From: Oscillospiraceae bacterium
GTDB lineage: Bacteria > Bacillota > Clostridia > Oscillospirales > SIG627
DNA length: 64,000 nt
Assembly: GCA_015065085.1 (NCBI GenBank)
Contig: SVQW01000006.1
Span: 22,450 to 86,449, forward strand
Direction: 5' to 3'
In this document: positions 36,097 through 45,590 of the stretch, one piece after another
Layout: every line of letters begins with the position of its first letter
Numbering within the stretch: position 1 is the stretch's first letter
Translations under genes and position numbers: made by a program
The notes under the pieces: generated by a model
What the model was told of the DNA's origin: nothing
Database searches by the model: none
The model's input: only the letters and a program-made list of their open reading frames with translations

Positions 36097-37872
36097 TCAG
36101 ACGTTCGCTTTTTCCTTTTTGCTTTTAAGGCAGACATATGCTCCTTCGCCGTTTTCTATCAGGCGCTTGGTCTCGATACGCTTTACCTTCATGCTTCCCG
36201 AAAGGGGAAGTCCCTCGCAGGTGACGTAAACAGATGTAACCTTTTTGTAGAACGGAAGCTTGTCGTTTCTGAGCATAACCTCGTCCACGAGATACTTTTT
36301 GTACTCCTCGGTCAATTCCTTGCGGTCGGTTTTGAAAACTACCGAGATATTCTCGTATTTGTCATCCTTGTGAGATTTTATTCCCACTACGGTGAACTGG
36401 CTTATACCGTCAAAGCCCTCAAAGTAATCCTCCAGCTCATCGGGGTAAACATTTTCGCCCGACTCGTTGATTATTACGTCCTTTACCCTGCCTTCAATAT
36501 ACAATGCACCTTCGCTGTCAAGACGTCCGATGTCACCGGTTCTGAACCATCCGTTCTCATCCACATCGGGAGGCAGAACCTGTCCGTCCTTTATACGTCC
36601 GCTGTGAATGGATTTACCGCGTATGTACAATTCACCCACATTGGCATCGTTGCTGTCCTCAAGAGGAACAATTTTGTATTCCGCCGACGGGATGGGAACT
36701 CCCACACATCCCGCAAGACGCTTTTTGATGCTTCTGCGGTATTCAAGGGAGGTGATACCAACCTCAGTCATACCAAATCCGCACAGAGTATAATAGCCCA
36801 TGGCATTGATGGTACGCATACAGTCCGGCAGTACGTGTCCGCCGCCGCAAATTATAACCTCAAGAGACTCGCCCGCCAATTTGTCCAACACAAGACCCTT
36901 GAACAGCTTTTTGGCTACGCTTATGCCCCATTCGGGCTCGATTTTCTGCAAGAATATGCTGACATTGCAAAGAAAATTGAACAGTACCGTTACATATTTC
37001 GGTTTATCCGAAAGCTGACGGCGTACACCCTTTACAATGCTGTTTACCAGCAAAGGAACAGCAAGCAGATGTGTCACCTTATGCTCCTTGCAGGTGGCAA
37101 AAAGCACAGAGGGCGCCTGAGATTTCGGGAACACCAGTGCGCCTGCGAAGAAGGAATACCACAGATAGCACGCCATGAAGCCGAAAATATGGTGAAGCGG
37201 CAGAAATGCCAGATTTTTCATGGTGCGGTCAGAGGAAACTCTTTCGTTTGCCTCAATAACGGGACGGGCAGAAAGTATCTGATATCCCAGCGCCTCGCCG
37301 TTGTAGGTATATATTTTTGAGCCTCCTGTCGTACCCGAGGTGCACATTGCCATTTCATCGCCCCAGTCATAAGCGTCAAGGCGCTCATTCAGCGTGCCCT
37401 CCTTGGTAACATTTGCGGCGTTGTAAAGTTCTGTATGGTCCTTGGAGAGAAGCTGAGTAAAGGCATTTATTGTGGTTATATTTTCACCGAAAACGGTGTC
37501 ATTTCCCGTAATTACGGTTTTTGCACCCGTATGTTCGAAATAGTAAGCGCTGTTTTCGGGTGTCAGGCGGTAATCCATAAGAAACGGGCGGTGGCCTGCC
37601 ATAAGTATGCCCCAGTAACAAGCTATCCACTCCGGACAGTTTTCAAGCTTTAAAGCTATAAATGAATTTTTCGGAATATCGTATTTTATAAGCTTGTCCG
37701 CAACATATTCTGCGACGAATTCCATCTGTTCAAAGGTTATTATCTTTATTTCGTCCTCAATTTTGAATTCCAGTGCCGATCGGTTGCCGTGCTCACAGAG
37801 AATGCTGAAAATATTCTTATAAGAATGAGCTCTTTTTACCTTATCAAGACACTCTAATGAATATTTTATCAT
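36097..37872 (-). CDS. AMP-dependent acyl-CoA synthetase/ligase
   Basis: The 591-residue adenylate-forming enzyme has the phosphate loop MCTSGTTGGSKIYTY, the A5-type stretch GFGMTEVGI, the A7/A8 region GWFRTGDIGR then RVKDVIINESGENVYPDE, and a C-terminal catalytic lysine candidate in LSGSMKVKRIE. It would activate a carboxylic acid, probably a fatty acid, as acyl-AMP and acyl-CoA. The substrate is unknown. It lies one base after the rhamnosidase-like stop, an unexpected partner, suggesting a shared transcript more than a shared pathway. Confidence 0.88.
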   Translation of the reverse strand: MIKYSLECLDKVKRAHSYKNIFSILCEHGNRSALEFKIEDEIKIITFEQMEFVAEYVADKLIKYDIPKNSFIALKLENCPEWIACYWGILMAGHRPFLMDYRLTPENSAYYFEHTGAKTVITGNDTVFGENITTINAFTQLLSKDHTELYNAANVTKEGTLNERLDAYDWGDEMAMCTSGTTGGSKIYTYNGEALGYQILSARPVIEANERVSSDRTMKNLAFLPLHHIFGFMACYLWYSFFAGALVFPKSQAPSVLFATCKEHKVTHLLAVPLLVNSIVKGVRRQLSDKPKYVTVLFNFLCNVSIFLQKIEPEWGISVAKKLFKGLVLDKLAGESLEVIICGGGHVLPDCMRTINAMGYYTLCGFGMTEVGITSLEYRRSIKKRLAGCVGVPIPSAEYKIVPLEDSNDANVGELYIRGKSIHSGRIKDGQVLPPDVDENGWFRTGDIGRLDSEGALYIEGRVKDVIINESGENVYPDELEDYFEGFDGISQFTVVGIKSHKDDKYENISVVFKTDRKELTEEYKKYLVDEVMLRNDKLPFYKKVTSVYVTCEGLPLSGSMKVKRIETKRLIENGEGAYVCLKSKKEKANV

Positions 37873-37873
37873 T

Positions 37874-39937
37874 TTATCTACCTCTCACAAGTTCAATTTT
37901 TACGCCCTGCGGAATGTGGCTTTTGCCGCGAGTTCCGTCAAAGCGGTATCCGAGAATATCCTCTATAATTATTGATACAGGTGCCGATGCCCATGGGTGG
38001 CAAAGCGATGTGTTCGACTTTTTATCCACACCCCACGCCTCAAAGCAGGTTGTTCCGCCCTCTCGAACCATGTTGTACCAGGAGTTTTCCGCTTGAGAAG
38101 TGAGAATTTTATATACATCGTCATATCTGCCCAATCTGCACAGACCCTTAAGCAGGAAATAAGACATATACACACCGCAAGGAATTCCGTCCTTCACGCG
38201 GTCAACCAGCCAGTCCCCTATTGCCTTTTCACTGCCCTCAGGCTGTAAGCCGTAATATATGGGAACCATATTGGAATGTATGGAGGAATGTTCAGCGGTC
38301 GGTGTATCGGTGTAAAGACCTGTTTTTTTGTTGAAGAAAGTATTATTGAACGCCTCACGGAGCCTGGTGGCTCTGTCATCGCACGGGATACCCAGAATTT
38401 TCTTGATTCTGTCTATATCCGAGGCACAGCCGGCATAAAATGCATTTATTACATTATGTACACCCAGCCCCTCCGCAATCGGGTTTTCTATATTAAGAGC
38501 GTAATCGTCCCTTAGGTTACGCGGCCAGTCCACAAGATTCCACTTATCGGTAACATCCTGAACAAGTCCGTCCTCACGGGCAAATTTTGCAAAATGCTGC
38601 ATCATTTTTTCGCTGTATTCAAGATTTCTCTTAAGGTATTCTTTATCCCCCGTAAACTCATAGTCACGCAGGGCAAGTATGGGGAACTGCAATGAATAAT
38701 CCGCAATCTCCTGCATCAGAGCGCCGGGGGTAACTGCCATGATTCCGGGGCAGATACGTGTGGAAAGCACCTGTGAATCAATGGCTTTTCTGAACATGAA
38801 GTTGTCGCCCGTCAGCCATAGATGAGAGGCGGAGGTGATTGTCATATCGCCGGCATACTGTCCCTTTTCGCGCTGGGGGCAATCCACATACACCTCCTGA
38901 GTACCGTATTTTACACCGTTTTTGCAGATATTGAAAACGCTTTCCAGTATTTTGTCGTTGGTTTCGATACGGCAGTAGTCATCATCAAAATACCAGTGGC
39001 GCACACGGGCGTAAAAATCGGATACTTCCACACCGTTGTCGGGATAAAGAGTTACATATCTGAATCCCTTGTAGTCGTACTCGTCAAACACGCATTTGCC
39101 GTCATCAAGGGTCATATACTGCTCGTAAACGCAGTTACAGCGCATATTGTAGCGCACTCTCTGAGGCTCGTCACACAGCTCCTCGCCGCAAAGAATCCTG
39201 ACCTTATCACCCTTTTTGCCAAGTGCGGTAAATACAAGTGTACCGGTTATTTCGGTGCCGAAATCGTAGAAAATACCGCCGTCGGCAAGCTTTTCCGACG
39301 CAACAGGTGCCTTATCGTACACGGGGATAGTCGGAATGGGGTCATCCGCAAAGGTATAGTCAATATTTTCGTTTATTGCGCAGGGCTTATATTCAGGAAC
39401 AGGTGCCGTACAATCATAGTCCTCCAGCATCTGGGTTTTATAGCCTATATAGTGATTCTTCGTATAGCATGAGGGAATTGCATACTGCCAGGATTCGTCA
39501 CTTTTCGCAATGAGCACACCCTCCGACCACAAATCACATATCATGCCCATACGCATATCGCCACTGAAAAAGGCACGGTTTATATCACCGCTGTGATAAA
39601 CGTGAACAAGAATTTCATTCTCGCCTTCGTGAAGATAATCGGTTATATCCACACTGTTCCAGTACTGGTGATAATAGTATGATATGGCAGGTCCCTGACA
39701 TACAAAGCTTCCGTTTATGTACAATTTATAATAGTCATCGGCGGTAATATCCATTTTGATTCTGCCGAGAGATTTTTTATCAATATTCAGTTTTTTTACA
39801 AACAGACAGTGCAGTGAAAGAAGCTCCTCTGCAACTGCTTCAATGGGAGTTTTATCCATTTCCTTATGCAGAACATTGATGGGCTCACGCAAAAAACGCG
39901 AATCGCACAGCCACTTGCCGTTAAAAGTGTGTGACAT
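37874..39937 (-). CDS. GH78-like alpha-L-rhamnosidase
   Basis: The 687-residue protein has no signal peptide. It begins with a beta-sandwich domain with DYYKLYINGSFV and LHEGENEILVHVYHSG, typical of bacterial rhamnosidases. The six-hairpin toroid follows (EVYVDCPQREKGQYAGDMTIT, where the family's acidic residues lie, and CFEAWGVDKKSNTSLCHPWAS). It would release rhamnose from plant glycosides or polysaccharides inside the cell. GGAGA precedes the ATG. It is co-directional with the acyl-CoA ligase gene. Confidence 0.87.
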   Translation of the reverse strand: MSHTFNGKWLCDSRFLREPINVLHKEMDKTPIEAVAEELLSLHCLFVKKLNIDKKSLGRIKMDITADDYYKLYINGSFVCQGPAISYYYHQYWNSVDITDYLHEGENEILVHVYHSGDINRAFFSGDMRMGMICDLWSEGVLIAKSDESWQYAIPSCYTKNHYIGYKTQMLEDYDCTAPVPEYKPCAINENIDYTFADDPIPTIPVYDKAPVASEKLADGGIFYDFGTEITGTLVFTALGKKGDKVRILCGEELCDEPQRVRYNMRCNCVYEQYMTLDDGKCVFDEYDYKGFRYVTLYPDNGVEVSDFYARVRHWYFDDDYCRIETNDKILESVFNICKNGVKYGTQEVYVDCPQREKGQYAGDMTITSASHLWLTGDNFMFRKAIDSQVLSTRICPGIMAVTPGALMQEIADYSLQFPILALRDYEFTGDKEYLKRNLEYSEKMMQHFAKFAREDGLVQDVTDKWNLVDWPRNLRDDYALNIENPIAEGLGVHNVINAFYAGCASDIDRIKKILGIPCDDRATRLREAFNNTFFNKKTGLYTDTPTAEHSSIHSNMVPIYYGLQPEGSEKAIGDWLVDRVKDGIPCGVYMSYFLLKGLCRLGRYDDVYKILTSQAENSWYNMVREGGTTCFEAWGVDKKSNTSLCHPWASAPVSIIIEDILGYRFDGTRGKSHIPQGVKIELVRGR

Positions 39938-39975
39938 AAAATCTCCTTTATAACATGAGGATTAAGCCTTACGAC

Positions 39976-41028
39976 TTAATCCTGCAATTTTTTAAGCTCC
40001 TCGTCTATTTCGGCATTATCGTTGCGTTTGATTTTACCCACAACCTTCACCTGCTCACGCGAGAACAGACGCGGTGCGGTATCGCGGGAGGCATCAAGCC
40101 GAACCTTAATAAGGCCAGCAAGAATATTGCTCTCCACAACAACGCCCTTGCCGTCGGGGGTTTCCACGATAGAATCCACCGGAGGAGTTTTCTTTATTTC
40201 TTCTTCATAAACCTGACTTTCATATCGCAGACAGCACATAAGACGTCCGCAGGTTCCCGAAATTTTCACGGAGTTAAGCGAAAGCCCCTGCTCCTTAGCC
40301 ATTTTTATGGACACCTGCTGAAACTCATCCAGAAATGTGCGGCAACAAAACTCACGTCCGCACACACCGTAGCCGCCGATCTGCTTGGCTTCGTCGCGTA
40401 CACCTATCTGGCGCAGCTCAATACGGGTCTTGAAAACTGCCGCAACGTCCTTTACAAAGTTACGGAAATCTATTCTTCCCTCTGCGGTAAAGTAGAAAAG
40501 AAGCTTGGTATTGTCAAAGGTATACTCCACATCCACCAGTGTCATTTCAAGCTTATGGATTGCCACCTGAGCCGCCCATACCTGACGCGCACGAGCTTCG
40601 ACCTCACGGTTTTTCTCCAGCTTTTTGATGTCCTCGGGGGTTGCGGCACGTATTATCTTTTTGAGCGGAGACACTATTTCGTTTCCCGAAACCATACGGT
40701 TGGGAATAGCAACAGTACCGTATTCAATACCTCTTGCCGTTTCCAGAATTACGCCCTGCTCACCTTCAAGCTTAAGACCGTTAGGGTCAAAATAATATAT
40801 TTTTCCCACGGGCTTGAAGCGCACACCCACTATTTCCACATCGCCCTGCGGCAATTTTTCAGCTATCTCATTATCTGCCTTTGTGTTGTCATGCTTTTTT
40901 TCATGAGCCGCATGATTTTTGCCGCCGTTGTTATGGTGAGGACGGTTTTCGTTTTTATTTTCATGTGAGGTGGCAAATGCCGCCCCGGTAAGCTCCTTTT
41001 CGGGAGTGTTGTTATTGTTGTTTTCCAT
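39976..41028 (-). CDS. ricT: PSP1-domain protein RicT/YaaT
   Basis: In Bacillus subtilis YaaT (RicT) acts with YlbF and YmcA in a complex that promotes RNase Y-dependent mRNA processing, sporulation and biofilm formation. The 350-residue protein has an N-terminal Asn/His/Lys-rich tail. The PSP1 core carries the conserved cysteine pairs CGREFCC and CGRLMCCLRYE, which hold Fe-S clusters in the family. It is the last gene of the yaaO-darA-holB-ricT row, next to holB as in Bacillus. Confidence 0.93.
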   Translation of the reverse strand: MENNNNNTPEKELTGAAFATSHENKNENRPHHNNGGKNHAAHEKKHDNTKADNEIAEKLPQGDVEIVGVRFKPVGKIYYFDPNGLKLEGEQGVILETARGIEYGTVAIPNRMVSGNEIVSPLKKIIRAATPEDIKKLEKNREVEARARQVWAAQVAIHKLEMTLVDVEYTFDNTKLLFYFTAEGRIDFRNFVKDVAAVFKTRIELRQIGVRDEAKQIGGYGVCGREFCCRTFLDEFQQVSIKMAKEQGLSLNSVKISGTCGRLMCCLRYESQVYEEEIKKTPPVDSIVETPDGKGVVVESNILAGLIKVRLDASRDTAPRLFSREQVKVVGKIKRNDNAEIDEELKKLQD

Positions 41029-41053
41029 ATCTGTTCCTTAAATAGTTGTTCAC

Positions 41054-42058
41054 TTACTTTTCTCCCGCCTGACCCAGGCGGAAATATCCGGCGGTGTATG
41101 CATTGAATACCGTCACTGCCGTATATGGATTTATATTCGATAAAAGTGCATTGCACAGCTTATCTGTCTTTTCGTAAAGAGTTATGATATTTTCCGACGA
41201 CACATTTGCCGCCGCTTTTTTCATAATTTCCGTATCGGTAAAAAACACAGGGGCTCCTCCCCCGCACTTACACACAGCTATATCGCGGAAAGCAAGACGA
41301 AAAAACGGAAATACCATAAGCAGCTCATCCCGCTTAAAAGCATTGGGCGAAAGCTCACGGCACAGTGCGTATACAGGTGCAGGTTTTGAAAGCAGTGAAA
41401 AATACTTTTCCACGGTTTCACGAAGCTTGAGTATCTTTGTACCGCTTAAAAGCTCCATCGCCTTCCCCAGCGAGCCCTGAGCCACCGAAACAGCCGCTTC
41501 GGTTTCCGCCTCGCCCTTTTTGGTTCGTGCACAAAGCTCTGCTTTCAGCACATCCTGCGGCAGAAGCTGTGTTTTAAGCGTTACCGCACGGGATACCACC
41601 GTGGGCAGTAGCAGCTTTTTATCGGTGGTGAGCATTATAAAAATAACGTCCTTGGGAGGCTCTTCAAATATTTTGAGAAAAGCGTTCTGCGCCTGAACGG
41701 TAAGTGCCTGACCATTGCGTATAATGAAGATGCGCTTATTTGCCTCGGAAGGGATAAGCGATGCTTCAGAAATAACCTGACGCACCTGAGAGACAGAAAT
41801 GCTCTTTTTATCCTCCGCAAGATCAACGCAGGTAACATCGGCATGCACCTCTTTAAAAATCTTTGTGCAGGACGGACATACACCGCAAGGGGCATTCTCT
41901 CCCGATTCGCAGTTTATCATAGCGGCAAAATGGCGCGCAAGAGTGTATTTTCCGCTTCCCTCGGCGCCTTCAATTATAACAGCATGAGGAATGGCGGCGG
42001 ATTGTACCGTCCGCCGCATATAGCTGAGATTATCCTCGTTAAGAATGATGGGTGTCAC
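41054..42058 (-). CDS. holB: DNA polymerase III delta' subunit
   Basis: The 334-residue clamp-loader subunit has a P-loop (GAEGSGKYTLARHF), a zinc-binding cysteine cluster (CESGENAPCGVCPSC) and the AAA+ sensor region (PTVVSRA). It helps load the sliding clamp at the replication fork. It starts with GTG, immediately after the darA stop (TAA then GTG), so it is translationally coupled. Confidence 0.93.
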   Translation of the reverse strand: MTPIILNEDNLSYMRRTVQSAAIPHAVIIEGAEGSGKYTLARHFAAMINCESGENAPCGVCPSCTKIFKEVHADVTCVDLAEDKKSISVSQVRQVISEASLIPSEANKRIFIIRNGQALTVQAQNAFLKIFEEPPKDVIFIMLTTDKKLLLPTVVSRAVTLKTQLLPQDVLKAELCARTKKGEAETEAAVSVAQGSLGKAMELLSGTKILKLRETVEKYFSLLSKPAPVYALCRELSPNAFKRDELLMVFPFFRLAFRDIAVCKCGGGAPVFFTDTEIMKKAAANVSSENIITLYEKTDKLCNALLSNINPYTAVTVFNAYTAGYFRLGQAGEK

Positions 42059-42382
42059 TTAAGCTCTTTCAAACCTTTCAACATCCAGTACAAATATGGT
42101 GGCGCCGCCTACCGTAACCTGCATGGGGAAGCTTCCCACAGCCGCGGGAGTGTAGGCAAAATCAACGGGAGCCGCCTGTGTACGGCGCTTGCTGTACTTC
42201 TTTATAATATCGATAACCTCGTCCACCTTGTCGTCTTCAACGCCTGAGATGAAGGTGGTGTTACCGCTGAGCAGAAATCCGCCGGTACTTGCCATTTTTG
42301 TTACATTAAAGCCTGCCTTTGTGATCTTTGCGGATACGGTTGGAGCATCATCGTTATTGACAATGGCAATTATCAGTTTCAT
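42059..42382 (-). CDS. darA: Cyclic-di-AMP receptor DarA (PII-like, YaaQ)
   Basis: The 107-residue protein is the PstA/DarA type (MKLIIAIVNNDDAPTVSAKI; ASTGGFLLSGNTTFISGVED). It binds cyclic di-AMP as a trimer, with unknown downstream partner. The start overlaps the decarboxylase stop by four bases (ATGA) and is followed directly by holB, a Firmicutes order. Confidence 0.95.
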   Translation of the reverse strand: MKLIIAIVNNDDAPTVSAKITKAGFNVTKMASTGGFLLSGNTTFISGVEDDKVDEVIDIIKKYSKRRTQAAPVDFAYTPAAVGSFPMQVTVGGATIFVLDVERFERA

Positions 42383-43668
42383 AGTGTTTTTTCCTTTCTT
42401 TCTGTAAGTATTTGTACTTTATTTAAACTGTTTTTTAAACAGCTTATTATATCATCATCAAACACCTCTCCGGGTACTATAACAGGGATTCCGGGCGGGT
42501 AAAGAGAATATTCCCTTGCACTGATTTTTCCGTTTGCTTCCTCAAGGGTTATTTCACGGCCGGGTGCCGTTAATGCTTCCCGTATTGAAAGCTTTACGGC
42601 GGGTATTTTATACTTTATGCGTTGAGTGGGAAAATATATTCCGCCGTCATACTCTTCAAGTGCTTTTACAAGAGGTTCAAAATATTGCTCATCTGCGCCG
42701 TACGGCGGTATAAGCACCACACCGCAGGCATCGTAAAACTCACACTTTATGCCTTTTTTGTAAAGCAAATTATACAGCTCTCCCGGATTTTCGCACCGCA
42801 GAACGATTCTCAACGGATCGCGGTGAAGAGAGTCGCTGTCATGAATAAAATATCTGCCCAGCCTCTTTTCGATACCGCGTATAACCTGCGCCGTATTTTC
42901 AAAAATGCACTCATCAACCTCGCTGAGTGCACGGTCAACCGATGCCATTATGAGATAGCTGGGACTGGTGGAGCCGAAAACCGTCATGGCATAACGGCAG
43001 GTATCGTAATCGTCCCTATCCTTTATATTAAGACAGGCACCGCCCGTAAGAACAGGCAGGGTCTTATGCAAGGAATCCACCGAAAAATCAATGTCCTGCT
43101 TTACGGGATGAAGCATTCCTTTGTTCATGAAAGCCAGATGTGCTCCGTGAGAATTATCCGCCACGGTGATTATGCCGTATTTACGGCTGATTTCACATAT
43201 TCTTTCATAAGGTACAATATTTCCGTAATAGTCGGTATATGTGAAAACAAGTATGTCGCAATCGGAAAAGTCACCCTCATAATCCGTTATCCACTTGGGC
43301 TGAACACCCATAAGATAAAATGCGTTAAGCACGGATTTATGCACTCTGCGGTGGCAGAAAACTCTTGCCTGCGGTCTCCTTTTAAGCGCGGTGAATATCG
43401 CCGCCTGCAAACAAAGCGTCGCACCGCCGCAGGAAAACAGTGTTGCGCCGCTGCCGAATTTTTGCGATGCCAGATTTTCCGCTTCTTTTATAACACCCTC
43501 AGGACAGCTGAGATTGTCGGTTTCATTAAGCTCGGTCACATCGTATGCCGACACAGCCGACAGAAAACCGTCTTTTATTGCTCCGCCGTGACCCGGCATA
43601 TGAAAACGCCTTAGTGTATTTTGCGCATATTTCTCCAGCGCGGTATAAATCAGTGGGATGTATTTCAT
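42379..43668 (-). CDS. Orn/Lys/Arg decarboxylase family protein (YaaO-like)
   Basis: The 429-residue PLP enzyme has FHMPGHGG near the N-terminus and the PLP lysine in DSLHKTLPVLTGGA. A Firmicutes YaaO-type enzyme would make a polyamine such as agmatine or cadaverine; the substrate is not certain. The start is set at the ATG at 43668 after AGGAG, 13 bases upstream. It heads the yaaO-darA-holB-ricT operon. Relative to Bacillus, tmk and yaaR are missing. Confidence 0.88.
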   Translation of the reverse strand: MKYIPLIYTALEKYAQNTLRRFHMPGHGGAIKDGFLSAVSAYDVTELNETDNLSCPEGVIKEAENLASQKFGSGATLFSCGGATLCLQAAIFTALKRRPQARVFCHRRVHKSVLNAFYLMGVQPKWITDYEGDFSDCDILVFTYTDYYGNIVPYERICEISRKYGIITVADNSHGAHLAFMNKGMLHPVKQDIDFSVDSLHKTLPVLTGGACLNIKDRDDYDTCRYAMTVFGSTSPSYLIMASVDRALSEVDECIFENTAQVIRGIEKRLGRYFIHDSDSLHRDPLRIVLRCENPGELYNLLYKKGIKCEFYDACGVVLIPPYGADEQYFEPLVKALEEYDGGIYFPTQRIKYKIPAVKLSIREALTAPGREITLEEANGKISAREYSLYPPGIPVIVPGEVFDDDIISCLKNSLNKVQILTERKEKTL

Positions 43669-43692
43669 GACAATTACACTTCTCCTATGTAC

Positions 43693-43721
43693 ATTGTAAC
43701 ATAAAATATCGTTTTTGTCAA
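43693..43721 (-). promoter_or_regulatory. Promoter of the yaaO-darA-holB-ricT operon
   Basis: On the minus strand, TTGACA (43721-43716), 17 bases and TACAAT (43698-43693), 25 bases before the start codon. Confidence 0.8.
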
Positions 43722-43835
43722 CGGAATATTGTTTATTTGGCATTACATATTATCATCAAACAGCAATAATGCCCTTGAAAAATCCATTTTTTGCTGTATT
43801 ATATAGTTACTACCTCTGTAAAAAGGAGCAATATC

Positions 43836-45320
43836 ATGATAAGAATAAACAAACAGGAATTACGCGATAAAATCTACGCCTGCTGGCTGGGTAAAAATAT
43901 CGGCGGAACCATTGGCGGTCCTTTCGAAGGAGACAGAAGATTTCTGAACGTTACGGGCTTTACCACCGATAAAGGTGAGCCTATGCCAAACGATGACCTT
44001 GACCTCCAGCTTGTGTGGCTTCTTGCGGTTGAGGAGCACGGCACACGTGCCATAACCTCTCAGCTTCTGGGCGAATACTGGATGAGAAAAATAACTCCCG
44101 AGTGGAACGAATACGGCATCTGCAAGGCTAACCTCGCGCGCGGTATCATGCCTCCCCTTTCGGGTGAGCTGTTCAACGAAAAATGGAAGCACAGCAACGG
44201 TGCATGGATACGCTCGGAAATATGGGCATGTCTATTCCCCGGTATTGTAGACAGCGCCGTTGCACTTGCCATTGAGGATGCCATGGTTGACCACGGCATG
44301 GGTGAGGGAACTTACGCGGAAATATTCACCGCCGCTCTTGAAAGTGCGGCTTTCGTAGTAAAGGACGTGCGTAAGCTTATTGACATCGCTTTTTCGAAAA
44401 TACCTGACAACTGCCGTGTTGCAAAGGCGGCAAAAATAGCCATTGACTGCTACGACAACGGAGTTTCCCTGCGTGACGCGCGTGAAAAGGTGCGACTTGA
44501 TACAGAAGATCTGGGCTGGTTCCAGGCTCCGGCGAATCTGGGTTACGTAGTGCTGGGGCTCCTGTACGGTGAGGGCGACTTCAAAAAATCCCTGCTGTGC
44601 GCCGTGAACTGCGGAGATGACACCGACTGCACTGCCGCAACGGTAGGCTCCGTTCTGGGAATCATGGGCGGAACAGCCGCAATCCCCTCTGACTGGAGAG
44701 AATATATAGGCGATAAAATTGTCACAGTTTCGATTGCTCTCAAAAGGGGCAGAGGCGATGTGCCCGCCACTTGTACCGAGCTTACCGACCGGGTAATGGC
44801 ATTGGTGGAAAACTCCGTAAATACCGCACTGCGTCCATTCTACGGCGACGGCACCTACTGGCCTCAGCCACGGGCTATGGAGTTTACCGATGGCCAGACC
44901 GACTACGGCAACGAGCATGAGCTGTGGCCCATGGACAGCAAACAGTACATAACAGATTTATGCAACAGGTCTCCCTACTCCTACGAAATCGACCTTGTTT
45001 ACGCTACCGCACGCGTTGAATACACCCAAGCACCCTTTATAAAGCCTTTTGAAACCAAAAAAGCCACCGTCAAGTTTTTTACAAAAACACAGCAGACCAA
45101 CTCCCTCAACTTCCGTTTTCTCACTCCCGAAGGCTTTACGGCAAAGGGCAGCCGCGGTGTCACATTATGCCGTCTGAACACCGACACACCCCGAACCCCG
45201 GCGCTTGAGCTGGAAGTAACCGCAGGTGAGAAATTGGAATACATGAACCGCGTTGTTGTTGAAGTAACAGCGGAAAACCATGCAATAGTGGGCTATATTC
45301 CCGTATGCTTCATAGGTTAA
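43836..45320 (+). CDS. ADP-ribosylglycohydrolase family protein (full length)
   Basis: The 494-residue protein is the complete paralogue of the truncated gene at the left edge. The N-terminal DraG domain has the metal-site regions ACWLGKNIGGTIGGPFEG, NDDLDLQLVWLL and NCGDDTDCTAATVGSV. A C-terminal beta-rich region of about 150 residues follows (TARVEYTQAPFIKPFETKKA). The start is the ATG at 43836 after AAAAAGGAG; a longer frame upstream overlaps the promoter. Its substrate is unknown. It is divergent from the decarboxylase operon and stands just before the hydrogenase maturation operon. Confidence 0.88.
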   Translation: MIRINKQELRDKIYACWLGKNIGGTIGGPFEGDRRFLNVTGFTTDKGEPMPNDDLDLQLVWLLAVEEHGTRAITSQLLGEYWMRKITPEWNEYGICKANLARGIMPPLSGELFNEKWKHSNGAWIRSEIWACLFPGIVDSAVALAIEDAMVDHGMGEGTYAEIFTAALESAAFVVKDVRKLIDIAFSKIPDNCRVAKAAKIAIDCYDNGVSLRDAREKVRLDTEDLGWFQAPANLGYVVLGLLYGEGDFKKSLLCAVNCGDDTDCTAATVGSVLGIMGGTAAIPSDWREYIGDKIVTVSIALKRGRGDVPATCTELTDRVMALVENSVNTALRPFYGDGTYWPQPRAMEFTDGQTDYGNEHELWPMDSKQYITDLCNRSPYSYEIDLVYATARVEYTQAPFIKPFETKKATVKFFTKTQQTNSLNFRFLTPEGFTAKGSRGVTLCRLNTDTPRTPALELEVTAGEKLEYMNRVVVEVTAENHAIVGYIPVCFIG

Positions 45321-45360
45321 AATATACCCCGCGGATGAAAATTTCCCAAGTTTTATGGAA

Positions 45361-45378
45361 TTGTGAATTTTTTAACAA
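45361..45378. promoter_or_regulatory. Rex-like redox repressor site
   Basis: TTGTGAATTTTTTAACAA fits the Rex operator shape TTGTNAA-N4-TTNACAA (both half-sites kept). Rex responds to the NADH/NAD+ ratio and commonly controls hydrogenase and fermentation genes in Clostridia. The site ends 15 bases before the -35 box. Rex itself is not in the window. Confidence 0.6.
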
Positions 45379-45393
45379 ATTCTCTTTTTGGTA

Positions 45394-45422
45394 TTGACAT
45401 TCATTATAGAATGTGGTAGAAT
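45394..45422 (+). promoter_or_regulatory. Promoter of hydEGF operon with a palindrome in the spacer
   Basis: TTGACA (45394-45399), 17 bases, TAGAAT (45417-45422). ACATTC (45397-45402) and GAATGT (45409-45414) form inverted arms in the spacer, so a second regulator may act here. Confidence 0.75.
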
Positions 45423-45552
45423 AATGTTGCATAAAACCGAGTGCAAGGTGCTTCCGAGCACAAGGTATTGCAAAGCATTAAAAATATCTGACCGCAAGGA
45501 TTTTTCCGAGCCGAAAGAGAAATTCATAAAAAAGCTCAAAATATGTCTTTTT

Positions 45553-45590
45553 ATGCCTTTGTCTTTCGGGACAAAGGCATTTTTATCTTT
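45553..45590 (+). terminator. Intrinsic terminator inside the leader of the hyd operon
   Basis: 11-base-pair stem (ATGCCTTTGTC / complement) with a TTTCGG loop and TTTTATCTTT tail, about 95 bases before the first start codon. It would block transcription into the operon unless read through. Confidence 0.8.
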
